Source: Lanius collurio (lineage: Eukaryota; Chordata; Aves; Passeriformes; Laniidae). From it: a stretch of DNA of 64,000 nt. The DNA lies in NCBI GenBank assembly GCA_020086605.1, contig JACBWW010000018.1, positions 17,285,220 through 17,349,219 on the forward strand. Reading direction: 5' to 3'. Within the stretch, counting starts at the first letter, position 1, and every line of letters starts with the position of its first letter. Positions 49,101 to 57,058 of the stretch are shown here, one piece after another. The translations under genes were made by a program, and so were the position numbers. The notes beneath the pieces were generated by a model. It saw only the letters and a list, made by a program, of their open reading frames with translations, was not told where the DNA came from and searched no databases.

Positions 49101-51495
49101 TTGTGCAGGAAGGAGAGAACGGTCAATGGTGAGTGTGGCAGAGAGAATTGGACAGGCAGAACATCCTGGGAAAGATGGAAAATATTCAGACTAATGTCAA
49201 AGTCTCTTCAAAATCAATACAAATCCACTCATCCCATTGATCACAACATGAAAGAGGCAGTGGGGGCATAAACACACAAAGCACCTTTGGTTAATTCACC
49301 CAAATGCTTGTGACATGAGGTTTATGGGGACAGAAGTTCGTGTAAAGGAAATGGATGGCAATATTTGTGCTTTTGAACCCAGAAGGAAATCTGTCAAAGG
49401 CAGCACTGTCCTGTAGGATACGTCAATAAAATCCCCATGCCTTCCACTGAGAGCCCCAAAAGTTTAAATATAAGACATGATTGACAAAGAGCAGTGAGTT
49501 TGGCCCCCTGAGCTCACATGTTTTGGTGTATTCATTTTCTCTTGCTGCCAAGTGAGTGTTAGGAACAGACCTGCCTGGATACCTGAATTCTCCCTGCACA
49601 GGCAGTTTGCAGGGAGAAGATCTGGTCTCCTTGAAGTGCAGTCAGACCCTTCATTCAGAGCTGACACACAGTTAAGAGTTCCACAGGGTGAAGTAGTTTG
49701 GTGGAGATATGCAACAGTTTTTGGGAAGGGAACTGAATTCATCCACCCTGGGTGGTATTTACAGCAAGAGGGATGGACAATACGAAATAATCCTTTTCTT
49801 CAGCTCTGAATTTAGAATTGTAGTCTCATTTAGGTTGGAAAAGATCTCCAACATTGAGTCCAACCATGAACCCAGCACTACCAAGCCCAAAGGCAGTATC
49901 CCAACCACAGGCTCTGCTTCCTTGTCACATAGCCTGCTTGCAAGTGAGCTTGGTCTGGGATGCTGGGTCACCATCTAACACTGAAGAAACTTACACCAGA
50001 TACCTGTAGGACTGCCCTGGGTCCTTTGCCTTCTTCCTTAGTTTAGGAAATAATAGCCCATCTTGCCCCTCTAAGAAAGATAACCTGGAGAAAGGCAATG
50101 TAGGAAAACTCACTGACTGTTCTCTGAGTTTCAGGTTAGTGAAGAAACTGGTCTCTGAGAAAAGCGACTGGGTTCCCTCCAGTATATTGCAGCCAGCAGA
50201 GGGGGACAGTAACAACATAATTAAGAGCGGCAATGCAGGTAATAGAGAAAATGTGTTACTGGTTTGGGTTTTCTTCTTCATACTGAAAAAGGATGTGACA
50301 GGAAAAAAAAAAAAAAAAGTGATAAAAAAGTGCACTTTCTGTACTAAAGTGCTCACCTGAGTGTATGTCTGTGCTGCAGTGTCTGGTGACATGGCTGAGC
50401 TAACCTGAAATTTGGTGCCTGGGTGTCAGAGCTAGTCAGGCACAGCAGCTTTCCTTGGCCTGCTTTATTGTTTTCCCCTTTCAGAGCAGAATTTGAATCT
50501 CCCATCCAATTTCTATGGCTACCAGTACTCAGGCTGGCTGCTTTACAGCTAGCCCAAGTGTCTCATAAACAGGATGTGTCTGCAGGACAGCTTTGATCCT
50601 GGCATGGATGGAGTTTGGATGTAGACCAGCATCAGGGCTGTGGTTCTGGCCTAGGTTTGAAAACGTTAAAATTTCATGCACTTTTACCATTATTCCTTCA
50701 TCATATTTCACAGCTGGCTCCAAAAGCTGGAGGAGGAGCTGCTCTGGCAAGATTTCAGCCAAATCAGCACTAAAAGTCGTCCGTTCTCAGCCGTGGTTCT
50801 GACCTAACACCCAAACAGGTTGCACTGGAAAAGATGAATCTGAGCAACTCTGCAGATTAAAGATTTAAAATTTTAGACTAATATCTGTTCAGCCTTAAAC
50901 ATAATTTGCCAAAATGTGTCCTGCTTTTCTTCTGGTAGCAGAAGAAAGCAAAATCTTGCATAGCCTGGGGAGCTGTGATGGAGAGCTACCAGCACTTTAT
51001 TCTGAGTTACTGATCTCTTTTGAATTTTTTTTTTTTTTTTTTTGGTCAGTTTGTTAAAGTGGAGGAAATCCTTTTTGAACCTCAGGATTCTTTGCTGTGG
51101 TGTACAGGGAATTCAGTCATTTCTGCTCCTTCACCTCCACAGCCAGTCAGTCATCTCCTCACCAGCCCAACTATGGCTTTCATTCCATTGGCATGTCCAG
51201 TGCTTCAAAAGAAAAACAAACCCAGGCACCCATTACAGTTACACACCTTGCCTTTTGTGAAGGAATTAGGAGAGCAGTAGAATTATGATTTTATGTTTTA
51301 TTTTATTTCAGGCTTTTAACAAAGAACCTCAAGACTGTAGATGGAAAATCCTGTAGAAATATTGTAGTGACAATGCCCATGTCCTCCTTTTCAGACACGT
51401 ACAACGATTCCTGCAGCACAGCCTCAGTGGATTCAGACACGAAGGAAAGTGAGGTGGCCAAAAGCTTCCCAGCAGAACAGAGGGCTGGCAGCTGA
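13116..51495 (+). CDS. MCF2L2: MCF2L2, Dbl-family Rho GEF, 3' half (DH-PH-linker-SH3), 19 exons
   Basis: The gene encodes a guanine-nucleotide exchange factor of the Dbl/MCF2 family; family members load GTP on Rho GTPases (RhoA, Cdc42, Rac1). The substrate of MCF2L2 itself is poorly defined. Exons in order are 13116-13182, 14297-14412, 15711-15780, 20440-20532, 21042-21134, 23318-23443, 27451-27672, 28922-29014, 29413-29491, 32581-32653, 35685-35794, 39636-39731, 42302-42391, 44508-44579, 46221-46307, 48359-48477, 49016-49128, then 50135-50238 and/or 51312-51495. Every junction is GT-AG and phase-compatible, and the frame is open throughout. The visible protein starts inside the DH domain (about 188 residues, first exon included), followed by a PH domain (about 130), a linker of about 215 residues and an SH3-like module. 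The DH and PH sequences resemble MCF2L most closely and differ at many positions, while the downstream LAMP3 gene supports MCF2L2. The N-terminal exons are outside the window. Confidence 0.9.
14297..14412 (+). CDS. MCF2L2: MCF2L2 exon: DH domain, second segment
   Basis: The exon is bounded by CTGCAG and GTATGT. It encodes a segment starting GYASEMDNP and ending EIYNFHN, with the NKKEILFGNLPEIY core that is shared by MCF2, MCF2L and MCF2L2. It enters in phase 0 and leaves with two bases (AG), which join the first base of the next exon to give arginine. Confidence 0.94.
15711..15780 (+). CDS. MCF2L2: MCF2L2 exon: DH domain, third segment
   Basis: A CTCTCAG acceptor and GTAAGT donor bound 70 bases. 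They encode RIFLKEIENCIENPELLARC and a short tail, matching the region after the FHN motif in the MCF2 family. The split arginine codon at the left joint and the phase-0 right end fit the neighbours. The following intron is long (4.7 kb), with nothing recognised in it. Confidence 0.93.
20440..20532 (+). CDS. MCF2L2: MCF2L2 exon: DH domain, fourth segment
   Basis: The acceptor TTCTTGCAG and donor GTGGAA bound 31 whole codons. They encode the near-invariant YEKYCQNKPRSEALWRQC motif of the MCF2 subfamily and end in FFQ. The exon is phase 0 at both ends. Its identity to the family is high enough to place it without doubt. Confidence 0.96.
21042..21134 (+). CDS. MCF2L2: MCF2L2 exon: DH domain CR3 core
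   Basis: The exon has 31 codons between CTACAG and GTAAGC, phase 0 at both ends. It encodes ECQRKLDHKLSL followed by the hallmark LLKPVQRITKYQLLLK. This is conserved region 3, the most diagnostic part of the DH domain, and the main surface for GTPase binding. All key residues (K-P-V-Q-R-I-T-K-Y) are intact, so the exchange domain appears functional. Confidence 0.97.
23318..23443 (+). CDS. MCF2L2: MCF2L2 exon: end of DH domain
   Basis: The exon has 42 codons between ATCAG and GTAACT. It encodes the C-terminal helix of the DH domain, with SVNDSMHQIAITGYE at the end, as in MCF2 and MCF2L. Phase 0 at both ends. The open frame extends on both sides of the exon by chance, so the exon edges rest on the splice sites and similarity. 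The next intron is 4.0 kb with no recognised repeat. Confidence 0.95.
27451..27672 (+). CDS. MCF2L2: MCF2L2 exon: first half of PH domain
   Basis: The exon has 74 codons between CCTGCTAG and GTGATA. It encodes GDVSELGKLLMQGSFNVW, the basic loop DHKKGHNKVKDLARF, and KPMQRHLFLY followed by KREENTDG. These are the first strands of the PH domain that packs against DH in this family. The basic residues in the early loops are those expected to meet phosphoinositides. Phase 0 at both ends. Confidence 0.96.
28922..29014 (+). CDS. MCF2L2: MCF2L2 exon: PH domain, middle strands
   Basis: The exon has 31 codons between AAACAG and GTAATG, phase 0 at both ends. It begins ATG (methionine) but this is an internal codon. 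The encoded VGITENVKGDNKKFEIWY and REEVYIIQ are strongly conserved strands of the PH domain in MCF2L-type proteins. The acceptor lacks a long pyrimidine tract immediately upstream, although a CT-rich stretch occurs at 28897-28913. Confidence 0.95.
29413..29491 (+). CDS. MCF2L2: MCF2L2 exon: PH domain C-terminal helix
   Basis: The acceptor GTTCTCAG and donor GTAGGG bound 79 bases, entering in phase 0 and leaving in phase 1. They encode ASSVELKNTWISEIRKVL and then GQLEACR. The tryptophan in the amphipathic helix is the single invariant residue of PH domains and is present. Confidence 0.95.
31027..31215 (-). repeat. CR1 LINE fragment in MCF2L2 intron
   Basis: 'TTTCAAGGGACCTCAGGACA', 'GTCCAAGGTCCTGCTCAGAG' and 'AAGAACCTCCAAGGATGA' follow the order of the CR1 3' region in reverse orientation. 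The copy is old and its edges are uncertain. Confidence 0.75.
32581..32653 (+). CDS. MCF2L2: MCF2L2 exon: linker after PH domain
   Basis: The acceptor TTTAACAG and donor GTAACC bound 73 bases that encode EASQLHQRITESVYHAP and a short serine-containing tail. The EASQ start after ...EACR is the same as in MCF2L. It enters with one base carried in and leaves with two. The intron before it (3.1 kb) contains a CR1 fragment. Confidence 0.9.
35685..35794 (+). CDS. MCF2L2: MCF2L2 exon: Ser/Asn-rich linker
   Basis: The acceptor GCCCCAAG and donor GTAGGA bound 110 bases. The first base completes an arginine codon. The product begins YSRKSSSIYENKSE and ends SSPSARQKR, rich in Ser, Asn and Lys and likely unstructured. 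Phase fits both neighbours (two bases in, one out). Family similarity is weak here, so the call rests on phase, splice sites and an open frame. Confidence 0.82.
36750..37290. other. GC-richer block open on both strands
   Basis: Within the intron between the exons at 35685 and 39636, this stretch lacks stops for about 150 codons on each strand (about 36832-37290 on +, 36750-37202 on -). It is rich in CTG/CAG-type words, which explains the scarcity of stops. There are no phase-compatible splice sites that would join it to MCF2L2, and the translations resemble nothing I know. I treat it as non-coding. Confidence 0.4.
37620..37985 (-). repeat. CR1 LINE fragment in MCF2L2 intron
   Basis: This copy covers a more internal part of CR1 than the others. 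Landmarks in order are 'GATACCCCTGAAC' with 'CTTCTCCAGGCTCTGCAA', 'CTTAATCATCTTCATGGCC', 'AAGCATCACCTCCG', 'AATGCAGCCCAGGATGCTCT' and 'TGGCTTTCTTTGCCACAAG'. The orientation is antisense to MCF2L2. The minus-strand reading frame is broken, so it is a dead copy. Confidence 0.88.
39636..39731 (+). CDS. MCF2L2: MCF2L2 exon: basic linker with RKRFTL motif
   Basis: The acceptor is preceded by an exceptionally long pyrimidine tract (about 39595-39635) and the donor is GTAAAA. It encodes VDASSSLNLERTALARKRF followed by TLQGLSNRRAPPK. The ARKRFTLQG motif is conserved in MCF2L. The exon is phase 1 at both ends (96 bases), so it can be skipped without changing frame. Confidence 0.9.
40168..40255 (+). 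repeat. Relic tRNA-derived SINE head
   Basis: The stretch contains TGGCCTAGTGG at 40171-40181, an exact match to the pol III A-box consensus TRGYNNARNGG. Forty-four bases downstream, at 40215-40225, is GGTTTATTTCC, a decayed B box. Between them is 'AATTCAGGAGATCTGGGG', typical of the tRNA-like heads of old MIR/CORE-type amniote SINEs. It does not fold as a full tRNA (no acceptor arm pairing seen), so it is a SINE remnant and not a tRNA gene. Confidence 0.6.
42302..42391 (+). CDS. MCF2L2: MCF2L2 exon: linker with RRFSL motif
   Basis: The acceptor TTCTCCCAG and donor GTACTG bound 90 bases, phase 1 at both ends. It encodes DPESKDREVTRRFSLASS followed by a Ser/Thr-rich tail. RRFS fits the basophilic-kinase consensus R-R-x-S. 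The exon can be skipped in frame. Splice sites and phase are good; the function of the motif is inferred. Confidence 0.87.
44508..44579 (+). CDS. MCF2L2: MCF2L2 exon: KVKRHEIKSDPTP linker, two possible acceptors
   Basis: The donor is GTAGGA. Two acceptors are in frame with each other: CATACAG (exon from 44508) and CCTGCAG (exon from 44526, with the better pyrimidine tract). The long form adds GPLVPA before VKVKRHEIKSDPTPLGFE. The KRHEIKSDPTP motif is shared with MCF2L. Both forms are phase 1 at both ends, so either keeps the frame. I list the longer form; the shorter one may be the main one. Confidence 0.85.
46221..46307 (+). CDS. MCF2L2: MCF2L2 exon: phase-1 linker cassette
   Basis: The acceptor CTGTCACAG and donor GTAAAC bound 87 bases, phase 1 at both ends. 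It encodes DAFENTILAQAK, CNAGSTTRS and VPRSASQT. I do not recognise this piece from other family members, but the frame is open, the splice sites are good and the phase matches the exons on both sides. It may be an alternatively used cassette. Confidence 0.77.
48359..48477 (+). CDS. MCF2L2: MCF2L2 exon: acidic linker before SH3
   Basis: The exon runs from after GAAAAG to the donor GTAATT, enters in phase 1 and ends on a codon boundary. It encodes GWPSRQMPSLDTFEDFEAIP followed by SSMDELSNSSDLEEE. The Trp after the split Gly matches the 'G-W' that follows the IKSDPTP motif in MCF2L, and the acidic Ser-rich stretch matches its position. The frame stays open for about 80 codons into the intron, which I regard as chance. 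The acceptor is weak (few pyrimidines next to it). Confidence 0.86.
49016..49128 (+). CDS. MCF2L2: MCF2L2 exon: first part of SH3-like domain
   Basis: The acceptor CTTTTTAG and donor GTGAGT bound 113 bases. It encodes SNLFRVEGSFDSCFPDSLTL, then EDGDLVQFVQEGENGQ and the first two bases of a tryptophan codon. The pattern D-x-L-x-L-x-x-G-D-x-V-x-x-V-x-E-G-x-x-G-x-W is the RT-loop to first-Trp part of an SH3 domain and parallels the SH3 of MCF2L. The usual ALYDY motif at the start is degenerate. Confidence 0.9.
49812..49930 (-). repeat. CR1 LINE 3'-end fragment
   Basis: 'CATTTAGGTTGGAAAAGATC', 'ACATTGAGTCCAACCATGAA' and 'CCCAGCACTACCAAG' match the last part of CR1 read in reverse. The copy is short and decayed, and lies in the intron between the two SH3 exons. 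Confidence 0.82.
50135..50238 (+). CDS. MCF2L2: MCF2L2 exon: second part of SH3-like domain
   Basis: The acceptor TTTCAG and candidate donor GTAATA bound 104 bases. After completing the Trp codon it encodes LVKKLVSEKSDWVPSSILQP, with the W-V-P and S-S-x-L elements that close an SH3 fold, then a polar tail ending KSGNAG. It leaves with one base. If joined to the terminal exon at 51312, translation stops after one more residue (Phe, TAA at 51317-51319). Confidence 0.87.
50300..50330. repeat. Poly-A tract with A-rich tail
   Basis: An uninterrupted A run of about 16 bases is followed by GTGATAAAAAAG. It lies just downstream of the candidate donor of the second SH3 exon. It could be the scar of a retroposed sequence or slippage; no element body is seen. 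Confidence 0.7.
51025..51043. repeat. Poly-T run of 19
   Basis: A homopolymer of T lies about 270 bases upstream of the terminal MCF2L2 exon. It is too far upstream to be its pyrimidine tract, and the tract is likely length-variable. Confidence 0.9.
51312..51495 (+). CDS. MCF2L2: MCF2L2 terminal coding exon, two possible frames
   Basis: The acceptor ATTTCAG precedes the exon. Joined from 49128 (skipping 50135-50238) it gives W-LLTKNLKTVDGKSC and a Ser/Thr-rich tail with SFSDTYNDSCSTASVDSD, ending at TGA 51493-51495: 60 codons plus the shared Trp. Joined from 50238 it ends almost at once at TAA 51317-51319. So the exon could be coding for a form lacking half of the SH3, or nearly all 3' UTR for the SH3-complete form. 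Acceptor and long frame support a real exon; which form dominates is unknown. Confidence 0.7.
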
Positions 51496-54400
51496 ACAGC
51501 AGGACCAGCCTTCCTCAGGACCCTGTCCACCTGTCTTTATCTTGGGTGGACACTGGATCAAAGTTGCCTTTCTCACAAGCTCTGAGGTTCATAATTCACT
51601 AAAATTTTATCAACCTGAACAGACGAGAACTGTTCTGTCCACCAGGCAAGCTGGGAAAAACAAACTTGAAAGGAGCATTAAACATCCAGAAAACATCAAA
51701 ACTACCTTCAGTATTAGAGGAGAAAAATGCTTCTTGCATTGATTATCAAACTGTTTCAGAAGATGTGGCCTAAATTAGGTCGACAGCAGAGCTGAAGAGT
51801 TTCTATGCACGCACCTTTTGGCAACTTTGCTTGAGCACCACATCACTGCAGAGGGGCACACGGTGGTTACCAGTCCTTGCTCCACCCTAGGGTCACCTGG
51901 AAGTTATTCTGTTTGCTTGCCTCTGGCTGTGCCTTCCCTGTGCTCCTTAATTCCAGCTGATACATCATCACAAATGTGCCCTTTTTGCTGTCGGTCAACA
52001 CCAAAAACACACCCCTTGATGGTGGCTGTGGAAACTTCTGACTGGGACCATCAGGGAGGCTCCGTGCAGCAGTCAGTGACACACAATGGTGCAGTGGCAG
52101 CTCCTGGCTGCGAGGTGCAGGCCTTAGCAGGGAAGTAAAGACGTGTAACAGCTACTGTGACAAGAACACTTTTTACAATCTAAGTCATTCCTCTGCCCCC
52201 TCTACAGTCTCTGGTTTCTGGATCACAACCCTTTGCATTTGGTGCCGAGAATTCAATTGAATGCCATTTACTGTCACATGTTTGAGTAGACTGCATGCTT
52301 TCCTTGTGTGCTGGGCTATGAGTAGATACATTTCACCCCCCATTTGGAATATACTTAAGCATTGCAAATAGGCAGTGAGCATTAGATGCTCCAATGAGTG
52401 GATAAAGTGTTGTTGTTAAATACTTCTTTCCAGGATGTTTGATGAAAGGACTGTACCAAGTCTCTGCCACATAAGGATGTAATGTATAATATAAAGTGAT
52501 TACAGATGTTATGATTTCTATAGAAGCCATTAGCTCATTTAGAGCAGCTGTTAAGGCATGAAGGCATTTTGATGGTAATTGGGTCTTAGGTCCCACAAAA
52601 GCTGCTAGTACTTTAGTAAAGATAAATATTGACTAAGGGTTCCAAACAGGCAAAAATCAGTCTGGTAAAAACGAGCCCAGGAGAAGCTCAAGAGTGAGTG
52701 AGTGGCTTTCACTCTTAGGGATGTTTTGTTCAACCCTCAGACTAGTGGTGCTTTATGTAAATAACAAAGGGCACTAAAAGCACTAAAAATGGACATGAAG
52801 CAAAACCAAAACCCATTCTCTACTAATTGAGCCTCTGAGCAAACCAGTAGGTGTGTGTATCATTTCTGCTCTCACCTTTCCAGGAACTCCAATGTTTTCC
52901 TTTGTGTCTCAGTGGAGGCTGGCATTGCAAGTACCTTAGTGTGTGTCAGGATAGCTGTGAAGCAGGTAGATAGTCCTGTTTGAGAAAAACCCTTGAAGTA
53001 GGTAAAGGCTAAGTCAGATTTTTTTGCCTGTGAAGATTTATTGCTTGATTATAAGTTGCACTGTGGTGATTGATTCCCATGACTCTTCTAACCCTCCGTA
53101 TCTAAACTCTGTGATTTTTGACTTTTTCTGTTCGTGACTAAAGGACCTGAGAATTCTGTACCTTTTTGGAAGTTATTTGTGTCCTACAGAGGTAGAAGCC
53201 TGCCTGTTTGTGTTGGTCATTTACCTCAAAAATAACAAGTAGGCTCTCAGGAACATGAATCCTCTTGGTCTACTGTGGTTATCAGCATCTTGCAGGAAGA
53301 ATTGATTCCTTTCAGTCTCCTAAAGAAATATGCAGTGACATTTTCTTATAGTGCAATTACTTTATCCTCTCCCTAAAATGAGTTCATTCTGGTTTCTCTA
53401 TTACTTTTAGTAATTTTTGCACAGTAACAGTGCTGCTGTCTACCCCTGCCCTAAGCATAGGAGAGGGAAGGGCAAGGGAGCTTTGATTGCACATTAAGAA
53501 GTACAGTAAGCTTTTGTGTGTGGGAGAGAGAGATGGGGAAGGGTTACCCTGGGTATATGAAACTGCCAAAATGAAGATTTCTGATGGATGGAAAGACAAA
53601 AACCTCCACTTTGGAGTTTTATTTTTGATGAATCTCATTCTGATTGTGAAATGGCACTGGGAAGTCTCTGAACTGAAATGAGGAATCAGGTACTGTCAGT
53701 CCATTTCCTACCTCTGCATGAGCAGGGTGACAGTGTGCTGGTCCCACATCCTGTGGTGCCTTGACACCTTCCTGTAAAATGGGAGCTATTGAATTTGCCA
53801 CTAACTGCTAAATTTTACCACGTATGTAAAAATTGGGGGCCCTCCAGGGGAAAGCAAAGCATTCAACCCCATATGCCCCACTGTGCCCCCCAAGAGTGCC
53901 AGTGGTGGCATCCTGTGGAGCAGTCTGGAGCTGGAGCAGGGAATGGGGCTACTGAGGAAACGTCCTCTCCCAGCTCCAGACCATCTCGTCATGGCAGCTG
54001 CAAAAGTAGGGGCTGGAGTATTGCATTCTCCTCCTGCTTTGCTTTTGAAAACTTTTTCTTCACCCCCCCCCCCCCCCCTTCTAAAAATCTCATGCTTTAT
54101 CCTGCTGGACCAAAGTTTGAGTGTGTCCCGCTCCATGAATGTCCTGAGGATGACAGGTCCCTCTGTCCTGTGGCTGTGCAGCAGTGGCAGAGCACTCTGG
54201 TCTTTGGGAGCTGACTGTGCCACAGCTCCTGGGGCACACTGAGCCTGAGCTCACAGCCATTGTCTGTGTCTTTAACCTTCCTGCAGTGCCAGGTGCCGGT
54301 TTCTGCCTCTGTGTTCCCAACCCAGGGCACAGGGCAGCCCTGGCAGGGTCTCCTGGGCAGTGACAGGGCCACTGCAGGGCTGGCTTTGGGAAAGAATGAG

Positions 54401-56260
54401 CTCAGTGACTGACCAGGCTGCTGACAACACTCCACGCAGGAGTAACCTTCTGGCTTTGCTGACAAGACAAAATGGAGTTTGATGACTTTTTGAGTTTTTT
54501 AAATAGTATGCAGGATAGTGTTTTAATTAGTGTATTTCTGTCAAGCAAGGTGATAATTAAGGGAATGACTCCATGTACAGTCTACAAGATGATTTGGTAA
54601 TGTCCAGCAAGACTAATGTGTATGTTAGGGTATGCTTATTCTGTCTGTAGGTCTTCAACACCATCCTTTCAGGTAGACGGACCTAAAATTCATAGTTTTC
54701 AAATAAGGATTTAATTTCAGTGGAGATTATATAGTAACCATTTAAAAGTAATTTAAAAGTAATGGTTGTGACTAAATTTTGGCTGTAGGAGACACCAGGT
54801 CCCAGGTAAATCCATGCTGTAGCAGCCCTTGCTGCTGGCCCCGAGCCTGGCTGTGCCCTCTGGGCCTGGGCTGGTCACACCTGCCCTCCAGGCTGAAGGT
54901 TTGCCTGGGCTCTCCTCCCTCTGCTCTGCTGCTCTTCTGTGAAACTTCAGAAACTTCACATCCTCAAAACTGCTCACTCAGGTGTGGGTGGGCTGCAGAG
55001 TCCTTCCTTCCTGGCACCAATGGCAAACAGGGACAGGCAGTTGCACAAGATACAAGTCTTGCTTTTAGTAAACCAGGTTAAAATAGAATCAGACCTGATC
55101 CTCTCCTCTCACCTCTCACCCCACCAGGTGGAGAATCAGACCAATGGTCGTTGTCTTGAACACAAACAGCTGCAGCCAAACCACATCTGGCTTTTCTCGC
55201 CAGCGACAGCAAAGCTCTGTGTGTGTTTTATGTTCTGGTCGTGTGTGTGATGAGAAGCCATTTTATTATCTATGATTTTCTTAGAGTCTTGATATTTCAA
55301 ACAGGATTGGGTATGAGAAAGGCCATGTGCTTCCTTTCCAAAAATACTCAAAGACTTCAAATATATGTATGATTAGAAATATATAAGAATATTAAGAAAA
55401 AAGATCCAAAATGTGTATTTCTTTTTGCAGCTGGACTGAAAAAGCTGCTAAGATTTCCTCTCCCCACCTGAGAATTGGTACAGTTTGTTTTTCTTACATG
55501 ATTTCCATGGTGTTGATAATGATGTATTTGTATATTGTGACTGATGAGAGATAATCAGACAGGGAAAGAGCACAGAATTTACCTGTCCTTTTTCCCAGTC
55601 AAGACAGAATGTACGAATTTATTACAAGAAAAAAAGTGTGCAAATGAACTTCCTGTAATTAGGCCATTCTGACCTGTGTAGAACCACACTTTGTTTGAAA
55701 TTTATAAAAATTATAACTAGTACAAAACCCTGTGGTTGATGTCTCTATATGAAGCAACAAGTAAAATGAGATTTTTTCTATTCAAGATAAATGAATATCA
55801 GTAAAGGCACATCATCAGAGCTGAAAAAATCTACACATTTGTCCAATATAACTTTAATCTGTCCAACACATGTCACAAAAGGCACAGTAGATTTTTTTTT
55901 TTCTTTTACCCATCTCCCTTAGTCACGTTCTGAGTCACTGGGACTCTTAGAAGAGTGCAAAGGTTCACACAGACAGCTCAGAGGAAGTTGTAGATGACTT
56001 TATAATGGTTACCCCTGAGATACCTGCATGCCTTTGGCTACCAGTGCTTATTAGGGAGTGCTAATTGATCCAAATACAAGTTGTGGATCATGTAGCAAGG
56101 CAAGCTGGTAAAAGTGAGAATGCAGAAACACAATGCAAATAGGGCAAGATAAACTGGAAATGATTTCATGCAGTATCCAGATTTCTGGGGCAAACTTCAC
56201 CTCACTTGGCTTTTCAAGTCACTGGTGTCACCATGTTCCCACAGTGAGTATTGGGATGAG
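51496..56260. other. MCF2L2 3' UTR and intergenic region
   Basis: After the last stop codon I see no canonical AATAAA for several kilobases. The variant ATTAAA at 51677-51682 is the nearest candidate polyadenylation hexamer, and AATATA near 52490 is another weak one. The 3' UTR end therefore cannot be set. The rest of the stretch to the LAMP3 promoter area holds no recognisable gene. Overlapping open frames near 53790-54465 lie on both strands of a GC-rich segment and look like chance. Confidence 0.6.
54063..54078. repeat. Poly-C run of 16
   Basis: An uninterrupted run of 16 C lies in a pyrimidine-rich context between the two genes. On the minus strand it is a G16 run, which could form a G-quadruplex. 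Such tracts are often variable in length and error-prone in sequencing. Confidence 0.93.
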
Positions 56261-56269
56261 AAAAAGAAG

Positions 56270-57058
56270 AATTAGGAGCACGCCAGACGCCGGTGTGGGG
56301 GTTTGTAATGGGGAATCCTTACAATAGGGGTTGCTTCGTTCCCTGCCCCAAGCAGGCTCCTGCCAAGTGCCCAGGGCAGGGAATGCACTCGTGGGCAGGA
56401 GCGAGTGACGCTCTCCTGGCCCACATCCCGGCCCCGCACGCCGGGACCGCCCCGGCCTGAGGAGCTGTGCAGGAGCCCTTGATGGGGCAGAGGGGTTGGG
56501 ATGCAGCACTAACTGTGACCCCTGGCCAATCCTCCTTGGACGAGAGCCCGTCGGGGGCTCTGCTCAGCCCTGTCTCACTTTCAGCAGGTGCACTGTGGCG
56601 ACGGGCACAGGTCTCCCTTCTGGGCCTTAACATAAAAGACGGAGTTTGGCCTTAAAGAAAGTACTTTCTAAAGACCACAGGGCAGGCACTGATTTACAGG
56701 CTGTAACCCTCTGCTGGGGCACTTTGCACCGGGTTATCAGAGCGGGAGGGAGATGCACAAAGCTTTCCCTCGGCTTCAAGAGCCCCAGGTCCCAGGTGCA
56801 GAGTGAGCCTGTCCTGACAGTCAGCCCAGCAGTCATTTTTCTTTCCACTTTCTTTCCTAACCATCATTTATTTCCTTCTGCGTGAGTTTACAGACGAGAG
56901 GCATCGGTCTCCCCCTCTCTCTCCACCTCCTTCTCAGCCATGTGACTGAGCACTGCCTGCATCAAGTGAAACTTTTCAGTCCGCAGGAAAGCTCGGCTTC
57001 CTCTGCAGCCGCTCCGCGGGGAGAAGCAGCGCCTCTCACAGCCGCAGCCGTGCTGGCC
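56270..57058 (+). promoter_or_regulatory. Candidate LAMP3 promoter and 5' UTR region
   Basis: CpG density and G+C rise from about 56270 to the LAMP3 start codon, unlike the AT-rich DNA before it. A CCAAT box lies at 56526-56530 and a TATA-like ATAAAAG at 56632-56638, about 100 bases apart. Transcription could thus start near 56660, though a later start close to 56900 is equally possible. AAGTGAAA at 56964-56971 fits the IRF core AANNGAAA as a single half site; mammalian LAMP3 is known to respond to interferon. No start site can be proven from sequence alone. Confidence 0.45.

Noticed and set aside
13116..51495. Assignment of the GEF to MCF2L or MCF2 in place of MCF2L2
   Set aside because: MCF2 lacks the RKRFTLQG and IKSDPTP linker and the SH3. 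MCF2L is closer, but the DH/PH sequence differs from it at many positions and the neighbour has the single-domain LAMP3 architecture. A tree would settle it.
53789..54465. Overlapping open frames of 120-141 codons on both strands between the genes
   Set aside because: They overlap each other in opposite directions in a GC-rich segment containing the poly-C run. None resembles a known protein, and no splice sites connect them to MCF2L2 or LAMP3.
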